Shown here piece by piece: positions 22,508 through 34,549 of a stretch of DNA of 64,000 nt. Made by a program: the position numbers and the translations under genes. The notes beneath the pieces were generated by a model that was not told the origin of the DNA, ran no database searches, and saw nothing but the letters and a program-made list of their open reading frames with translations. The first letter of the stretch is position 1. Each line of letters begins with the position of its first letter. The DNA comes from Ectobius pallidus (lineage: Eukaryota > Arthropoda > Insecta > Blattodea > Ectobiidae): positions 49,456,502 through 49,520,501 of the forward strand of contig CAXKWD010000008.1 in the NCBI GenBank assembly GCA_964059195.1, written 5' to 3'.

Positions 22508-24302
22508 GGTGGCATGCGGGAAGCAGCCAGGCGAGTGGAAAGGCGAACGCGTGGGGCACAAAGTTCCATTATTCCCATTTTATTCTATAATCTAGTAATA
22601 TTTTACTTTTACAAAGACTGATGTTAAGATCATTAGCGAAATTGATTAGGCCTACACACAACATTTTAGAGTTCATTTTAAATTGAATTCTACAAACTGT
22701 AGCCTATTGGGGTTATAACCAAAATTGTGACTGAATGTAAGCCTAAATTAAGAATAGAACAGATAGAATTCTTTAGAAATCTGTGAAGAGATTTTACATG
22801 ATTTCGTAAAGATGTTTTAAATAACCTAATCTATTAAGTGCACATATAGGCCTATAGGGATAGATGAAACAATTTGATGGAAAAGCATTCTAGCAATCAA
22901 GTTAAGCTAATCAGATTTAGACGGTTATTCAAACATAATGTAAATGCATTTTTTAACCCTGTCATGAACTATGTTTTAAAATTATACAGGCAAATAGAAT
23001 GCAAGTTACTTGGTAGAGTTGATTATATAACTAACATATTAGGCGTAAAGCTCTATCCACAATGTGCAGTTGGCAGTCTGTAGTCGGTAGTCAAAGTAAA
23101 ACATGTGGTGAGTAATGTACGCCATTCACAAAGTACAGTTGCTGTCAGCAGTCGAGAAATTCATCTTCGACTACCTACCCCAACTGCAAGTTACATATTA
23201 CGAGATTGAAAATTATTTAGGCCTACTAGTGCAAAGAAATAGATTAGGTTACTATGAAAAGCAAGATGTATTTATTATAGCCTACATATTATGCACTATA
23301 AATCGATTCCTTCCCATTATTTGTACTGTAAAGTGTTTCCCTAACCTCAATGTTCACTTCATATTGTGGGCAGCTTCTACAATTTGGAGGAATATTTCTA
23401 GCTTGGATAAATTTGGCAGCTTACAGTTTCTGTAGGCCTATATTATTGTTATAACATGCATGTATTTTTTGATCTAACGTGTTCTATAGCCTTGAGCCCC
23501 GCTCAACACATGATCTACAGGACGAGATATCTACATCTACATCTACAGCTCTCAAGCGGCCAACTGCACATTGTGGATAGAGCTTAATAATGAAGTACCG
23601 GCAATTAAAGGCTAGGAGTGCACATTATAACTTATATGAGAATATAAAGAGTAACATCATATTTAAATGTTACTGGCAACATTCCCTGGATTTTTTAGAC
23701 TATATAATGAGGGCATCTACATTTTAATAATAAATCAAATATTTATACCGGTACCTTAACATTTTTACTGGGTAGGCCCTAATTCTCGAAAAACTTGATT
23801 CTGACAAATAATCATGCATGCTCCATGTAGGCTACTTGCAAGTTTTAAATCTTGAAAATCCCGCAATTGATGTAGATTTTGAACTGTAGAACTGCTGATC
23901 TTGAACTGCGTTTCAATTCAGTTGGAATTTTGTTGCTTATATGATGCTCCTTCTCTGCTTCCTTCTGCCTTTCTTTATGTAAATCATCTGAAACAAATTT
24001 GCAATAGGAAATTACAGTACTGTAACGTTCAACGAACCTTCAATTATAATATGAATGCAACACTCATAATACAGTATTGTGTAAAAATGATAACGTTATC
24101 TTAAGAGAACAACCAAATGGCTTACCTAATATTATGTATGAAATATCAATGAGAATCAAAACTGCGTTAACTTTTTTACATATCAAGATGGGGAATGCAC
24201 AGAACAGTGGCGAATGACCGTTACCTTCAAGGGCGCTGTGCCGGTGACCTACGAACACGCCGGAAATTGCCGAAGACTGGTGAGAAGATAAATGCGATCA
24301 TA
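22508..24302. repeat. Repeat W, first copy
   Basis: From GGTGGCATGCGGG onward this sequence is about 97 percent like 39935-41546 by eye. The second copy lacks about 190 bp between short CAGCT repeats (near 23370-23555 here). Small ORFs of 60-106 codons are conserved only because the copies are young, and I do not call them genes. Part of W is also present inverted at about 38920-39480. Confidence 0.8.
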
Positions 24303-24468
24303 TTCCAACGTTGGGCCAACAATCATAACCCCAACGGTAGGGCGGGCGCGAACGCCAACTAACAAATGAATTGGCCCATACGAGGAAATTACAACGGACC
24401 TTTTCCCAACATATCCCTAAAATGCCAACCAAATCCCGCCGTTGGGCCAACGAAGTGTGCTACTAGGG

Positions 24469-25083
24469 CATATCACAGGAGATGTTGGAAATGCCGTCCT
24501 TCTGCATCATTACATCTACGGCACCTTTTGTAGAAATTGCTATTCACACGCAGTAGTTCTAATGTATAATTATGTCGTGGCATTTTTAAAACACTTCAAG
24601 CAAAACTAAAAACTACTTTAACCATAAAAAAACACAAACACTGCTGTAATAATTATTCACGTGTGAACGCAATCAGATCACATGCTAGACTTCAGCGGTG
24701 AGACAACGAGGCATCACTTGGGCGCTTGATGCATGAGTCACGGATAGTCGGCCCGTGCGATTGCCGGCCAAGTCGTAATACTAATGGTCGAGAACTTCAT
24801 CCCATGAGGGGACAAGGCCTACTACCCATGTTGCATCTTCTTCCTCCATTCTTCTACATTGACAGATGGTGGTCTTCATGACTGAAGCCGCTATTTCTTT
24901 ATCAAGTGGCTCCTCGTCTTCATGAGGCTATGTGCACCCTGGTCCAGAATTCTATATCTCAGAAAAATGGTGATACATGGTATAACATAAGGAAAGAATC
25001 TTGGCTAAAGGCTAAATAAAATTCAGAGAAATGAATAATGAATAGTTTATTGTTATTGCTGCTTTACAAGTTATGGATAAGTC

Positions 25084-25117
<34 letters not shown>
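24469..25117. repeat. Z-derived segment, second copy, with (TA)n
   Basis: It repeats 21853-22500 directly (from TATCACAGGAG through the SINE fragment to the TA run 25086-25117). It starts exactly at the Y right end, so the Z-W-Y block was duplicated in tandem before the 3.29-kb event. Element X entered the TA run. Confidence 0.8.
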
Positions 25118-25119
<2 letters not shown>

Positions 25120-25313
25120 GTGATTCTTCAAATACGGGAAAATTTGGAGTGTGTAAAATCCAAATTTTTTTCTTTGTTTAGAAAATCTCAAAAAAATCAC
25201 AAAAATACTTCAGGGGTTACTTGATTATAATATGATACCAGCAGAGCTTAAATGTTTATATTTTTATTTATTTTAATTTCTTTATTTTTTAAAGTCATGT
25301 GGATGACATCCGT

Positions 25314-26541
25314 TATTGCAGTTCAGATACTTCGGTAAAAAGAAATAAACAAGATAACCAAATTAAGTATAATAAATGACAGATTAATTGCCCAAATTTA
25401 TTCAAACTAAAATCATAAAATCTCATAGCCCGTGTTTGGTCTTAAAATGACCGTGAAAAGACGGAACATTCATTATAAATATTATTAACTAGAAAGAAGG
25501 CAAAGGTAAAAAGTTTAACAACATCATTTTAAATAACTATTAAAATGAGATTGCAGTGAATAGACGGAGAAGCTGGGAATTTCCCTAGCAGACCTAGCGG
25601 GTGCGAGATAAGGCAATGCAGTACTCAGGTACAATGTATCGGGAATCTCCCAAGATCTTATCACAGAGGGTACTGATCCACTTAAGTAATTCTAAGAAGT
25701 CGGCTATTGTGTTTAAGCATAGCTTCTGATGTTGCTACTGATACAACACGCTGTCCGAACATTCTTAGAAATCCGAGACGCTAAGTTGTGGGTTTTGAGA
25801 ATAAGGGAAAATCCAATTGATTTCCGTGGGAAACTAACATATTATTATTGGTCGGGAGATTTGCCAATAAGAACTGGTCTATAGTACCACGTGCCGGGAT
25901 TCACGAATAATAATTAAGAAGAGTAGGGATAAATGTTTGTCCAAGAAAGTTTTCTTTAGGCCTAACGTGGCACTGTAAAATCACTCTACTTCAAGGCCCC
26001 GCGCCTATAACAGTCATATTCAACTATACTTCAAGGCCCCGTGCCTAGAGCAGTCAACAGCAATCTACGTCGAGGCCGCGTGCCTACATCAATCACTCTA
26101 CTTATCTTTGAGGCCGCGTGCCCACAGAATTAATTGGACTTATAAAATTTTCGCTGTGGAATTAATCGACTTAGAAGGATTCTTACTTTCAATCGCGATT
26201 AGTCAAAATCATATACGGCAGCAATTGTATCACTAGTAACGATCTACCGAGAACTTGTAACAATATTAATTATTCACAAACAAATTTTGTAATTATTGTC
26301 AATGACTGGACTTGTATTTCCAACGCTTTGAATAAACAGAATATTCCTTCAGTGTTCAAAGAAACTGCATTATTATTCAAGCAATAATATTAAGGTGTTC
26401 TTCGCTTCCTACCCTGAAGCTAGAGGGAAGTGCTCAACGATCGACTGGCAGACCGGAGGCGGGTTCAACAAATCAGAAATATTCAGTATATGCATTATAC
26501 TGTGGCGCCCAGGTAACCATCATTTCCACCGAACCGCTGTA
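25314..26541 (+). repeat. Gypsy 5' LTR (1,228 bp)
   Basis: It starts TATTGCAGTTCAG and ends CCGAACCGCTGTA. Inside are four degenerate copies of a motif like CTTCAAGGCCCCGCGCCTA (25985-26125) and AATAAACAGAA as possible poly(A) signal near 26330. Confidence 0.9.
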
Positions 26542-27125
26542 CATGGCTATTTCCCAACGTGAGGCACGAGTGAAGCTGGACATCAAGGATCACCAACTTC
26601 AAAAATCATCCCAAAACGGAAGGAAGACACCGCAGAATTTCTAGAACGTCACCCGTAAAGGCACCGCTGGAATTCAAGATCGTGGTACATCAGTTCCGGA
26701 GACCGTCGCAGAAAACATCAAAAATCACCAACAGATAAGAACTTAAATATACATAGAGTTTCAGTACAGTAAACAATTTTATTATCAATAATTTATGAAA
26801 CAGTAAATATTAATTAAATAAATTAGTAAGCCTGACATCAAATAATATTTATTTTAAAGTTTGCAACTTAAGATCAAAGTAAAATTAAACTGAAACTCAC
26901 TAAGAAAATTAAAGAATAAATTCAAGTAAAATAAAATCTTTTTCAAATTAAAAGAACTCAGGCATATCGAATATTTATTGTGCAAGGGTATAATTATACA
27001 TGTTATGCATTATATGTTGAACTTCTTAACCAAAGGTAAGGTAGATCGTAAGAGTGTATCAGTACCCTTATAATTTATGTATGTGGCTTAGAAACGGAAA
27101 AAAAATTACTAGGAATAAAATTAAT

Positions 27126-29006
27126 ATGGAAGGTGGAGAGGGGCACGACTTGCTTAATGGTGAGGAAATAAATAATTGTAGAATGGAAATTAACAATGAG
27201 AACAGTGTCGCGACAGGTGACGGGGTTTTGGAGCAGGGAGTTGATAATAGGCAGGAAAATAATGCAACGAATATCCAGCTAACTGAGAATGATAGTGTAA
27301 CTGAACATAGGCCTAGGGAATTGAATCAAACTATAGACCCGAATTCTATTGCATATTTGATAGCTATGATGAGGGAATCTAAGGAAGCTATGATAAAGGG
27401 GTTAGAAAAATCGAGTAATGAAGCTGGGGAAAAGATAGAGAAACTGGGAGATAGGATAGAACAATCGAGCCAAGAAAATAGACAGAATATAAATAGGCTT
27501 GAGAAGGAACTAAATAATATAAAAGAGGTCCAATCTAACTTATGCAACGAAATCAGGGGAGAATTCTGTAGGGAACTTCAAGAAAGTGAAAAAGCAATGA
27601 GGCAAGAAATTAGTGAAAGTCAAGGGGAAATTAGGTCTGAATTAGAGGCTAATATGGCATCGGTAGATCGGAAAATAGAGATTCAGGGCAAGAAATATGA
27701 AGAAAAATTATTCAATGAAAGGAAAATTTTGGAGAAGGAAATACAGAAATCGGAGTCTAGCTTGAAAAAGAATATGGAGACTCAGGTGGGAAAAGTAAAA
27801 GTAGGGTTAGGAGATAAAATCTCGGAAGTAAATGACAAGGTAGTGCATTTAGAAAATATATTAGCGGTTAAAATAGGGGAAATCTCTAAAGAAGTAAGCA
27901 CGGTAGCTAAAGAGGTCGAAAATCGTAGGCCTGTAGCAAATAACTATGCTGTAAATTGTAGTGAGAGTATATGTAATGGAATAGGAAATACATATAGGCC
28001 TCCTAGTGTTGCAAATGAGTCCTGTAATACAGTACACGAGACGGTAGCCACCAGCGTGCCGGTAGTTAGCGATAATAGGATTAATATATGTAATTTAATA
28101 GGAAATGAGGTATCACTTCCCAGCTTCAATGAGAGCAACACGAGCCCTCAGAGCTTCTTGAAATCTGTTGAAGAATATTTTACTTTACGGTCTATTCCAT
28201 CTCAGTACAAAATGTTGATCCTCGGTAGAGCCTTAAAAGGAAAAACAAAAGAGTGGTTTGAACTTACAGTACACCCGGAGTGCAACTATGAGGATTTTAA
28301 GCAGTTATTCTTAGCAAGATATTGGGGTGAGGCGAAGAGAGCTTTAGCTAGAAATGAGGTCTATAATGGGAGATATTCTCCTAGGGGCAACGTCTCTCTA
28401 TCGGACCATTTCCTAAGAGTTATAGGCCTAATCAAGTTACTAGACCCCGGAATGCCAGAACGCGAGGCCATTCAGCTTGTGACGAGACATTTTCAGCCGG
28501 AAATATGTAACCTGCTTATAGTATCATGTCCCCAAACTTATAGCAAGGCTTTGGAGTTATTATCTAGTTTCGAAGTAGGAACTAACAGAGAAGAGCGTAG
28601 CGATAATAGGAGACAAAATGGACCGGATAATATGCAAATGAATCAAGATACGAGAGGAGGTCCAAATAATGACAGAGGTAGATGGAACCAAGGACATGCC
28701 AACAGAAATGCGGAATCGAACAGAGGACCCCCTAATAATAACTCATATAGAAATAATGGGAACCAAAACTGGAGGGGAAATAATCAAGAGAATAGGCCTC
28801 AAGACAGACAAGTAAATAATGTTCGATTTCATGGCAGGATGCAGAACGAAGTAGGAGAACGAATTCCAGAAAACCAGGGGGGCATTAACATAGAAGGTGA
28901 AAGGAATCAGGCGCATAGCACGGGAAATCACAATGATACTCAGGGAGACATTCGTCACAGAAATGACGAAAGGCATGTAGCGCAAGACAGGCCTTTAAAC
29001 TACTAG
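27126..29006 (+). CDS. Gypsy Gag (open, 626 aa)
   Basis: I take the ATG at 27126 (MEGGEGHDLLNGEEIN) as start; the frame is open from 27054 but only through a GTG. Residues about 60-270 are charged heptad-like coiled coil (IEKLGDRIEQSSQENRQNIN). Residues about 325-500 form a retrotransposon Gag domain (SFLKSVEEYFTLRSIPSQYK, KGKTKEWFELTV). The C-terminal 120 residues are rich in N, R, G and Q with no CCHC knuckle, so RNA binding would rely on RG-like repeats. The frame is uninterrupted. Gag could form particles and be copied by RT from a related full element (inference). Confidence 0.85.
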   Translation: MEGGEGHDLLNGEEINNCRMEINNENSVATGDGVLEQGVDNRQENNATNIQLTENDSVTEHRPRELNQTIDPNSIAYLIAMMRESKEAMIKGLEKSSNEAGEKIEKLGDRIEQSSQENRQNINRLEKELNNIKEVQSNLCNEIRGEFCRELQESEKAMRQEISESQGEIRSELEANMASVDRKIEIQGKKYEEKLFNERKILEKEIQKSESSLKKNMETQVGKVKVGLGDKISEVNDKVVHLENILAVKIGEISKEVSTVAKEVENRRPVANNYAVNCSESICNGIGNTYRPPSVANESCNTVHETVATSVPVVSDNRINICNLIGNEVSLPSFNESNTSPQSFLKSVEEYFTLRSIPSQYKMLILGRALKGKTKEWFELTVHPECNYEDFKQLFLARYWGEAKRALARNEVYNGRYSPRGNVSLSDHFLRVIGLIKLLDPGMPEREAIQLVTRHFQPEICNLLIVSCPQTYSKALELLSSFEVGTNREERSDNRRQNGPDNMQMNQDTRGGPNNDRGRWNQGHANRNAESNRGPPNNNSYRNNGNQNWRGNNQENRPQDRQVNNVRFHGRMQNEVGERIPENQGGINIEGERNQAHSTGNHNDTQGDIRHRNDERHVAQDRPLNY

Positions 29007-29079
29007 GAGACGCATTTGGAGGTCGAAATGACGTCACACAGACCTAGGGATTACAAGGATTAAAAAGACCTAATAATGA

Positions 29080-30238
29080 AAATAAAACACGAGAGAAGGG
29101 GTGCGTAGTAGGATGTGCAAATAGAGAGGGTATAACACCCACATATCCGCCATTAATAAGGGTAAAAATAGACCAATTTGAAGTCGATATGTTGGTGGAC
29201 ACTGGCTGTACTTTTTCTCTAATAAACGAAAAATTCTATGAAACGCTGAAAGCAGCAAGAGTGCGCGTTCAGGAATTGAAAGTACATGGCCTATACGCAC
29301 AAACTGCCATTGGTGCCAAATCCCATAAAATTGAGCATCAGTGTATGTTGCCGTTGGAAATTGAGGGAAAGAAGTTAGAAGTCTACTTTTTGACAATAAA
29401 ACATTTAGCACATAAATTAATTCTGGGTTGTGATTCTATGACAGATCAACTAATGAGAATAAATTTTGAAGAAAATTGGGTAGAAATGGAATTAGATGAG
29501 AAAGAAAAGTTACGTGTACCGTTTTTATCTAATGAGAATATAATTACTAAGGAGTTGGAGTGCCAAAATGAAGATGTATTATTACGCGAGCCTTTCGTGG
29601 TGGAATCAGTTGTAGTACAAGAGGGAAATAGTATCGACGAATATAGGCCTATGGGAATTAAACCGGCCGTATTTATATATGAAGGTGATAATGAGGCTGA
29701 TTGTGACGAAAGTGTCGCAGAGTTACAGGGAATGGAATCTGATATTGTTTGGGAGGACGAAGAATATGATCATTTGTGCATTAAGGGTTCTAAGAATTAT
29801 GTAGATGAAAATGAATGTGAAACGGTACACGCGAATTTTACTAACATTAGTCAGAATGGAAGAAATGAAGAGGAAAATGTTGATATCGAATTAATTCTCA
29901 GGGAGAAAGTAGAAGAAATTGATGTGCTGTCAGATGGTCAAAAGTCGACTTTATATAACATGCTATATAAGAACAAATCAGTGTTCAGTTCAACTCCAGG
30001 CCTATTTCGGGGTTACCAACACAAATTTAAATTAAAACAAGAAATTCCTGAGCGTCGCTATAAGAGTAGGCCTGTACCAATTTCAATGAGGGATGAAGCC
30101 GGTAAGCAAATAAATCCGATTTGTGGTGTAGTGAAAGCACATGGAAAACTACGCTTAACCTTTGACTCTAGTTATCTTAAATTATTCATAGAAGCAGAAA
30201 ATTTTTGGGCAGAACCAATAAAGGATATAAATCCGTAA
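29080..30238 (+). pseudogene. Gypsy pol remnant: protease and first part of RT
   Basis: Downstream of gag the frame contains MLVDTGCTFSLINEKF (protease active site, about 29189), and HKLILGCDSM, the second retropepsin signature. After an acidic linker it has the pre-RT segment (YKSRPVPISMRDEAG). A deletion then joins this to NPICGVVKAHGKLRLTFDSS, a piece of the RT fingers, and the frame stops at 30238. YxDD, RNase H and integrase are absent. Upstream ATG choice is uncertain, since the protein may come from Gag-Pol readthrough or frameshift. Confidence 0.8.
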
Positions 30239-30540
30239 AATGTATTCAGATGATCAGTGATTTTGTGTGACGTCATTTATCGACAATGTATTGTAAATAT
30301 GAACAAGTTAGAGGAAAGCAAGGAATAACCGAAAGGCATTGTACTGAGCTGGAATAATGTAGGCCTATAACCTGTAATGTATATTTTACGCGGTAAAATA
30401 GCTACTGGCATGATAGGTTATCAGTTCCACATAGGTTTAGGATTAGAGGAATGGGTATGAATGAGAGTAAAATATGCGTGTGTATTTTGCATTGCAATAT
30501 ATTGTATTGAAATTGCGGTGAGGGCTGAATGAGCGCCCTT

Positions 30541-30810
30541 GTCATAAAAAAAAAAAAGTGTTTTTATACATTCTTTATAACATAGTGTAATAGTAGTGAG
30601 AACTGATTGATCGACCTTGTCATAGCCTCATGAAAAAGTGTTTTTATGCCTTCTTTATAATATAGTGTAGGTGTAGTGAGAACTGCTTGATCGACCTTGT
30701 CAAAGTCTCAATATAAAAAAAAAAAAAAAAAAAGTGTTTTTGTTTTTCTTTATGCATTCAATATATTTTATAAAATTTCAGTGAGAACTGCTTGAGCTTA
30801 ATTTTCATGG
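30541..30810 (+). repeat. Three tandem repeats of about 90 bp in the gypsy 3' region
   Basis: Each unit has an A-run, GTGTTTTT, TTCTTTATAA and GTGAGAACTGCTTGA. The A-runs vary from 5 to over 15 bases. They lie between pol and the 3' LTR. Confidence 0.8.
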
Positions 30811-31157
30811 TCTCACGAGGGTATATCGGTAAATTTATGGTGTTTACGTAAAATTTTGTTGTAATGTCTTGGTCATGCAATAAATCAAGTAATACGTACA
30901 AACAACGTAACACTACAGAAAACCGCAAGATGTATGAAGGCATGAATGTGATAGGTTCAGAAAACGTGTACATGTGGGACAGGATTTAAGGTGAAGTCTC
31001 GTGTCAAGATAGGAATTAAATTAGTTATGTATTTGTTTAAGATAGTTGCAACACTGGAGGAAAATAAGGTATAATATTTTGTGGAGAGATGCAGTATATT
31101 CAGCCAGTAAGTCAATCATAGGCTATGATGATTCCTGTCTTAATAGACTGGGGCATA

Positions 31158-32385
31158 TATTGCAGTTCAGATACTTCGGTAAAAAGAAATAAACAAGATA
31201 ACCAAATTAAGTATAATAAATGACAGATTAATTGCCCAAATTTATTCAAACTAAAATCATAAAATCTCATAGCCCGTGTTTGGTCTTAAAATGACCGTGA
31301 AAAGACGGAACATTCATTATAAATATTATTAACTAGAAAGAAGGCAAAGGTAAAAAGTTTAACAACATCATTTTAAATAACTATTAAAATGAGATTGCAG
31401 TGAATAGACGGAGAAGCTGGGAATTTCCCTAGCAGACCTAGCGGGTGCGAGATAAGGCAATGCAGTACTCAGGTACAATGTATCGGGAATCTCCCAAGAT
31501 CTTATCACAGAGGGTACTGATCCACTTAAGTAATTCTAAGAAGTCGGCTATTGTGTTTAAGCATAGCTTCTGATGTTGCTACTGATACAACACGCTGTCC
31601 GAACATTCTTAGAAATCCGAGACGCTAAGTTGTGGGTTTTGAGAATAAGGGAAAATCCAATTGATTTCCGTGGGAAACTAACATATTATTATTGGTCGGG
31701 AGATTTGCCAATAAGAACTGGTCTATAGTACCACGTGCCGGGATTCACGAATAATAATTAAGAAGAGTAGGGATAAATGTTTGTCCAAGAAAGTTTTCTT
31801 TAGGCCTAACGTGGCACTGTAAAATCACTCTACTTCAAGGCCCCGCGCCTATAACAGTCATATTCAACTATACTTCAAGGCCCCGTGCCTAGAGCAGTCA
31901 ACAGCAATCTACGTCGAGGCCGCGTGCCTACATCAATCACTCTACTTATCTTTGAGGCCGCGTGCCCACAGAATTAATTGGACTTATAAAATTTTCGCTG
32001 TGGAATTAATCGACTTAGAAGGATTCTTACTTTCAATCGCGATTAGTCAAAATCATATACGGCAGCAATTGTATCACTAGTAACGATCTACCGAGAACTT
32101 GTAACAATATTAATTATTCACAAACAAATTTTGTAATTATTGTCAATGACTGGACTTGTATTTCCAACGCTTTGAATAAACAGAATATTCCTTCAGTGTT
32201 CAAAGAAACTGCATTATTATTCAAGCAATAATATTAAGGTGTTCTTCGCTTCCTACCCTGAAGCTAGAGGGAAGTGCTCAACGATCGACTGGCAGACCGG
32301 AGGCGGGTTCAACAAATCAGAAATATTCAGTATATGCATTATACTGTGGCGCCCAGGTAACCATCATTTCCACCGAACCGCTGTA
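31158..32385 (+). repeat. Gypsy 3' LTR (1,228 bp)
   Basis: Same length and, as far as I can read, same sequence as the 5' LTR. ATAGACTGGGGCA before it is the likely polypurine tract. Confidence 0.9.
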
Positions 32386-33078
32386 CCGTGTACATGTGGA
32401 TGGTAGAAGGCCACATTAATGACTAACTTTGGCAACAATCTGCTTTTCTTTATGTGATTTCATATTTTTCTCAGCATACGGTAGGTACTTCAGTTGATTT
32501 TGCATCAAATTTGAAAATTTGTGTGCATACTCCGGAATTAATGTAATTTTAACGAGACTGTGTTTTTATGGTTTTGGGGGAGGGGAGAATCAAGCAGAAA
32601 TTCATTTAATCAGTTTTAAGATCTTAAGTACAGGTCACAGACACCGCAAACACAATAGTATCCTACATTTATCATCTACATGACTTGAGAGTCATCCACA
32701 TACCCCTTCATGAGACATGTGGATGACACAAAAATCAGGCATGTGGATGACAAAAAAGGAGTTTAAGTGGTCTCAGCAAGCTCTGTAGGCTCAACTTCAG
32801 TCAGGTACTTTGAATTGGAAGGTTTATCATAGTGCATAATCAAAATTAATTAATATTCACTTTCTGCCTACTTTCTAGAAGCCATGTTAATGACTGGGAA
32901 TAAAAACGTTTTCCTTGAAAATGATACAAAGTCTTTTGTTAATCCCAAACTGTTTGTAAGCAAGCAAAATTCAACCTTACAGTTCAACCACAAGCTGCCC
33001 TGTTGGCTTTCTAACACTGTTACCAGTTTTACAAATTTCTCATTTCTGCAGAAAAAATTCCATTCTTTTCAGCCATGT

Positions 33079-34549
33079 CATCATCATCAGGATCTAAAGG
33101 CAATGCCTTGTTGTAGTAGCCATGTCTTCCTCTTCATCGCTGTTCTCTTTAGATTTTCGTATGACAGCACGTCCATATCCTTTATCATGTTTTTAATAAA
33201 TGAATTTCTTGGACGTCCTCTTGATTTCTTTCCCAGTATTTTCCCTTCAAAAATGTTAATGAGTAGACCATTGTGCCGAAATGTATGACCCACTAACTTT
33301 GCTCTTCTACTCTTAATTGAATTCAGAAGGGATCTCTCTTCCATCACTTCATTAAGCACTTCTTCATTTGTTTTCCTATCCACCCAACTCGTCTTTGTTA
33401 GCCTTCTCCATATCCACATTTCTGCTGCTTCTAGTTTCTTGGCTTCTGCTTTTCCTATTGTCCATGTTTCACATCCATAAGTTAATACACAACTTACAAA
33501 TGTTTTGGCAAATTTTTTCCTTACTTCCATGCTTAAATGGTTATTTGTGAGAAGATTCCTTTTGTTCTGAAATGCTTGTTTAGCCAGGTTTATTCTTCTC
33601 TTAATTTCTGTGTCACACTTGTTAAACTTATTGATAATGCTACCCAAGTAACAAAAACTTTCGACCTGGTCTAGGGCTGTACCGTCAAGCTGTATGTTGA
33701 TTTTAAAATTTTCATTTGTTCTTCCGATCACCATGGTTTTTGTTTTCTTTTTATTGATCTTCATTTTAAAATTTGTCAATGCATCTGATAGAACTTTAAG
33801 CATTTTATTCATTTCCTTTTCTGAATCAGCCAAAATAACTATGTCATCTGCAAATCGAATGCTATGAATACTGACTCCATTTATTTTAATACCCTTTGTT
33901 TTTCTTTTCATTTCTCTGATTGCTTCCTCAATGAACATATTAAACAGATGTGGCGATAATGGGCAGCCTTGTCTCACTCCTCTTCTTATTCTGGCTTCTT
34001 GTCTGCTCCCATTAACATTTATTTCAGTTGTTTGTGTTTTGTATAAGTTTAGAATAAGTCTTCTATCCCTCCAGTCTACTCCAAATTTTTTCAATGTTTG
34101 GAATAGTAATTCCCAGTCTACGTTATCAAAAGCTTTTTCGAGGTCTATGAAGGTGGCAAAGGTTCTTCTGTTTACTTCAATTCTTCTATCTAGAATTAGT
34201 CTAAGGGCTAAAATTGCTTCTCTAGTTCCTCTCCCTGTTCTAAACCCAAATTGATCTTCATCTAAATTCTGTTCAATTTTTCCCTTTAGCCTCTCTTTTA
34301 TTATGTTTAGTAAAATCTTTGACGCATGCGAAAGAATTGATATAGTTCTGTAATTACTGCAGTCTGATGCATTACCTTTCTTGGGAATGGTTATAGTTCT
34401 ACTTTTAATAAAGTCTGGAGGTAGCATTCCATTTTCATAGTAGTCAGAAACAATTTTGAATAATTTTATTTTCGTTGACTCACATGTTTTCTTCAGCAAT
34501 TCAGCTGGTATTTGGTCTATACCTGTTGCCTTCTTATCTTTTAGGCTTC
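33079..34549 (-). pseudogene. RTE-like LINE RT in unit A, cut at the duplication join
   Basis: The minus ORF (34499-33087, 470 residues) equals the C-terminal two thirds of the ORF in unit B. It begins at LLKKTCESTK because the upstream part was lost where unit B starts. RT motifs IDLEKAFDNVDW, GVRQGCPLSPHLFN and IRFADDIVILA are intact. The cut copy keeps the 3' TSD half (33066-33078) but has no 5' end. Confidence 0.85.

Larger units (their letters stand above)
20885..24468. mobile_element. Inverted-terminus DNA element Y, first copy
   Basis: The left end CCCTAGTAGCACA is matched by TGTGCTACTAGGG at the right end (24456-24468). Both subterminal regions are filled with CCAAC and GTTGG pentamers: about 16 in the first 280 bp and about 9 in the last 160 bp. 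No transposase ORF is visible. Right-end copies also occur at 34833 and 44295. Flanks show no clear target duplication, and the interior contains other repeats (long inverted repeat, Z and W). I could not assign a superfamily. Confidence 0.6.
25314..32385 (+). mobile_element. Ty3/gypsy element, gag-only, with matching LTRs
   Basis: Two 1,228-bp LTRs that look identical enclose an interior with one long gag ORF and a short pol remnant. CCGT (25310-25313 and 32386-32389) is the 4-bp target duplication; the empty site survives in unit B near 35678. TGGCGCCCAGG lies 40 bp inside the LTR end, so the true primer site is unclear. RT, RNase H and integrase are deleted. The element is recent and needs enzymes in trans. 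Confidence 0.9.
25118..33078. mobile_element. Element X in unit A, split by gypsy and by an RTE LINE
   Basis: The left terminus GGGTGATTCTTCAAATACGG at 25118 and sequence up to 25313 equal the start of X in unit B. X resumes after the gypsy insertion at 32390 and reaches the LINE target at 33066-33078. The right half of X was lost at the duplication join. Confidence 0.75.
24183..34549. repeat. Tandem duplication, unit A (3,291 bp plus gypsy insertion)
   Basis: After removing the gypsy element (25314-32389 with one target repeat) this unit matches unit B (34548-37842) base for base as far as I can read, apart from one substitution near 24210 and four fewer bases in a TA run. The join at 34548-34549 shares only the two bases TC with both parents, so it is a microhomology junction. 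The unit contains the W end, Y right end, Z fragment, element X and an RTE LINE cut at the join. Confidence 0.9.

Noticed and set aside
22874..23435. Small ORFs of 69 and 106 codons in repeat W
   Set aside because: The second W copy breaks the longer ORF. No known domain, codon bias or start context supports them.
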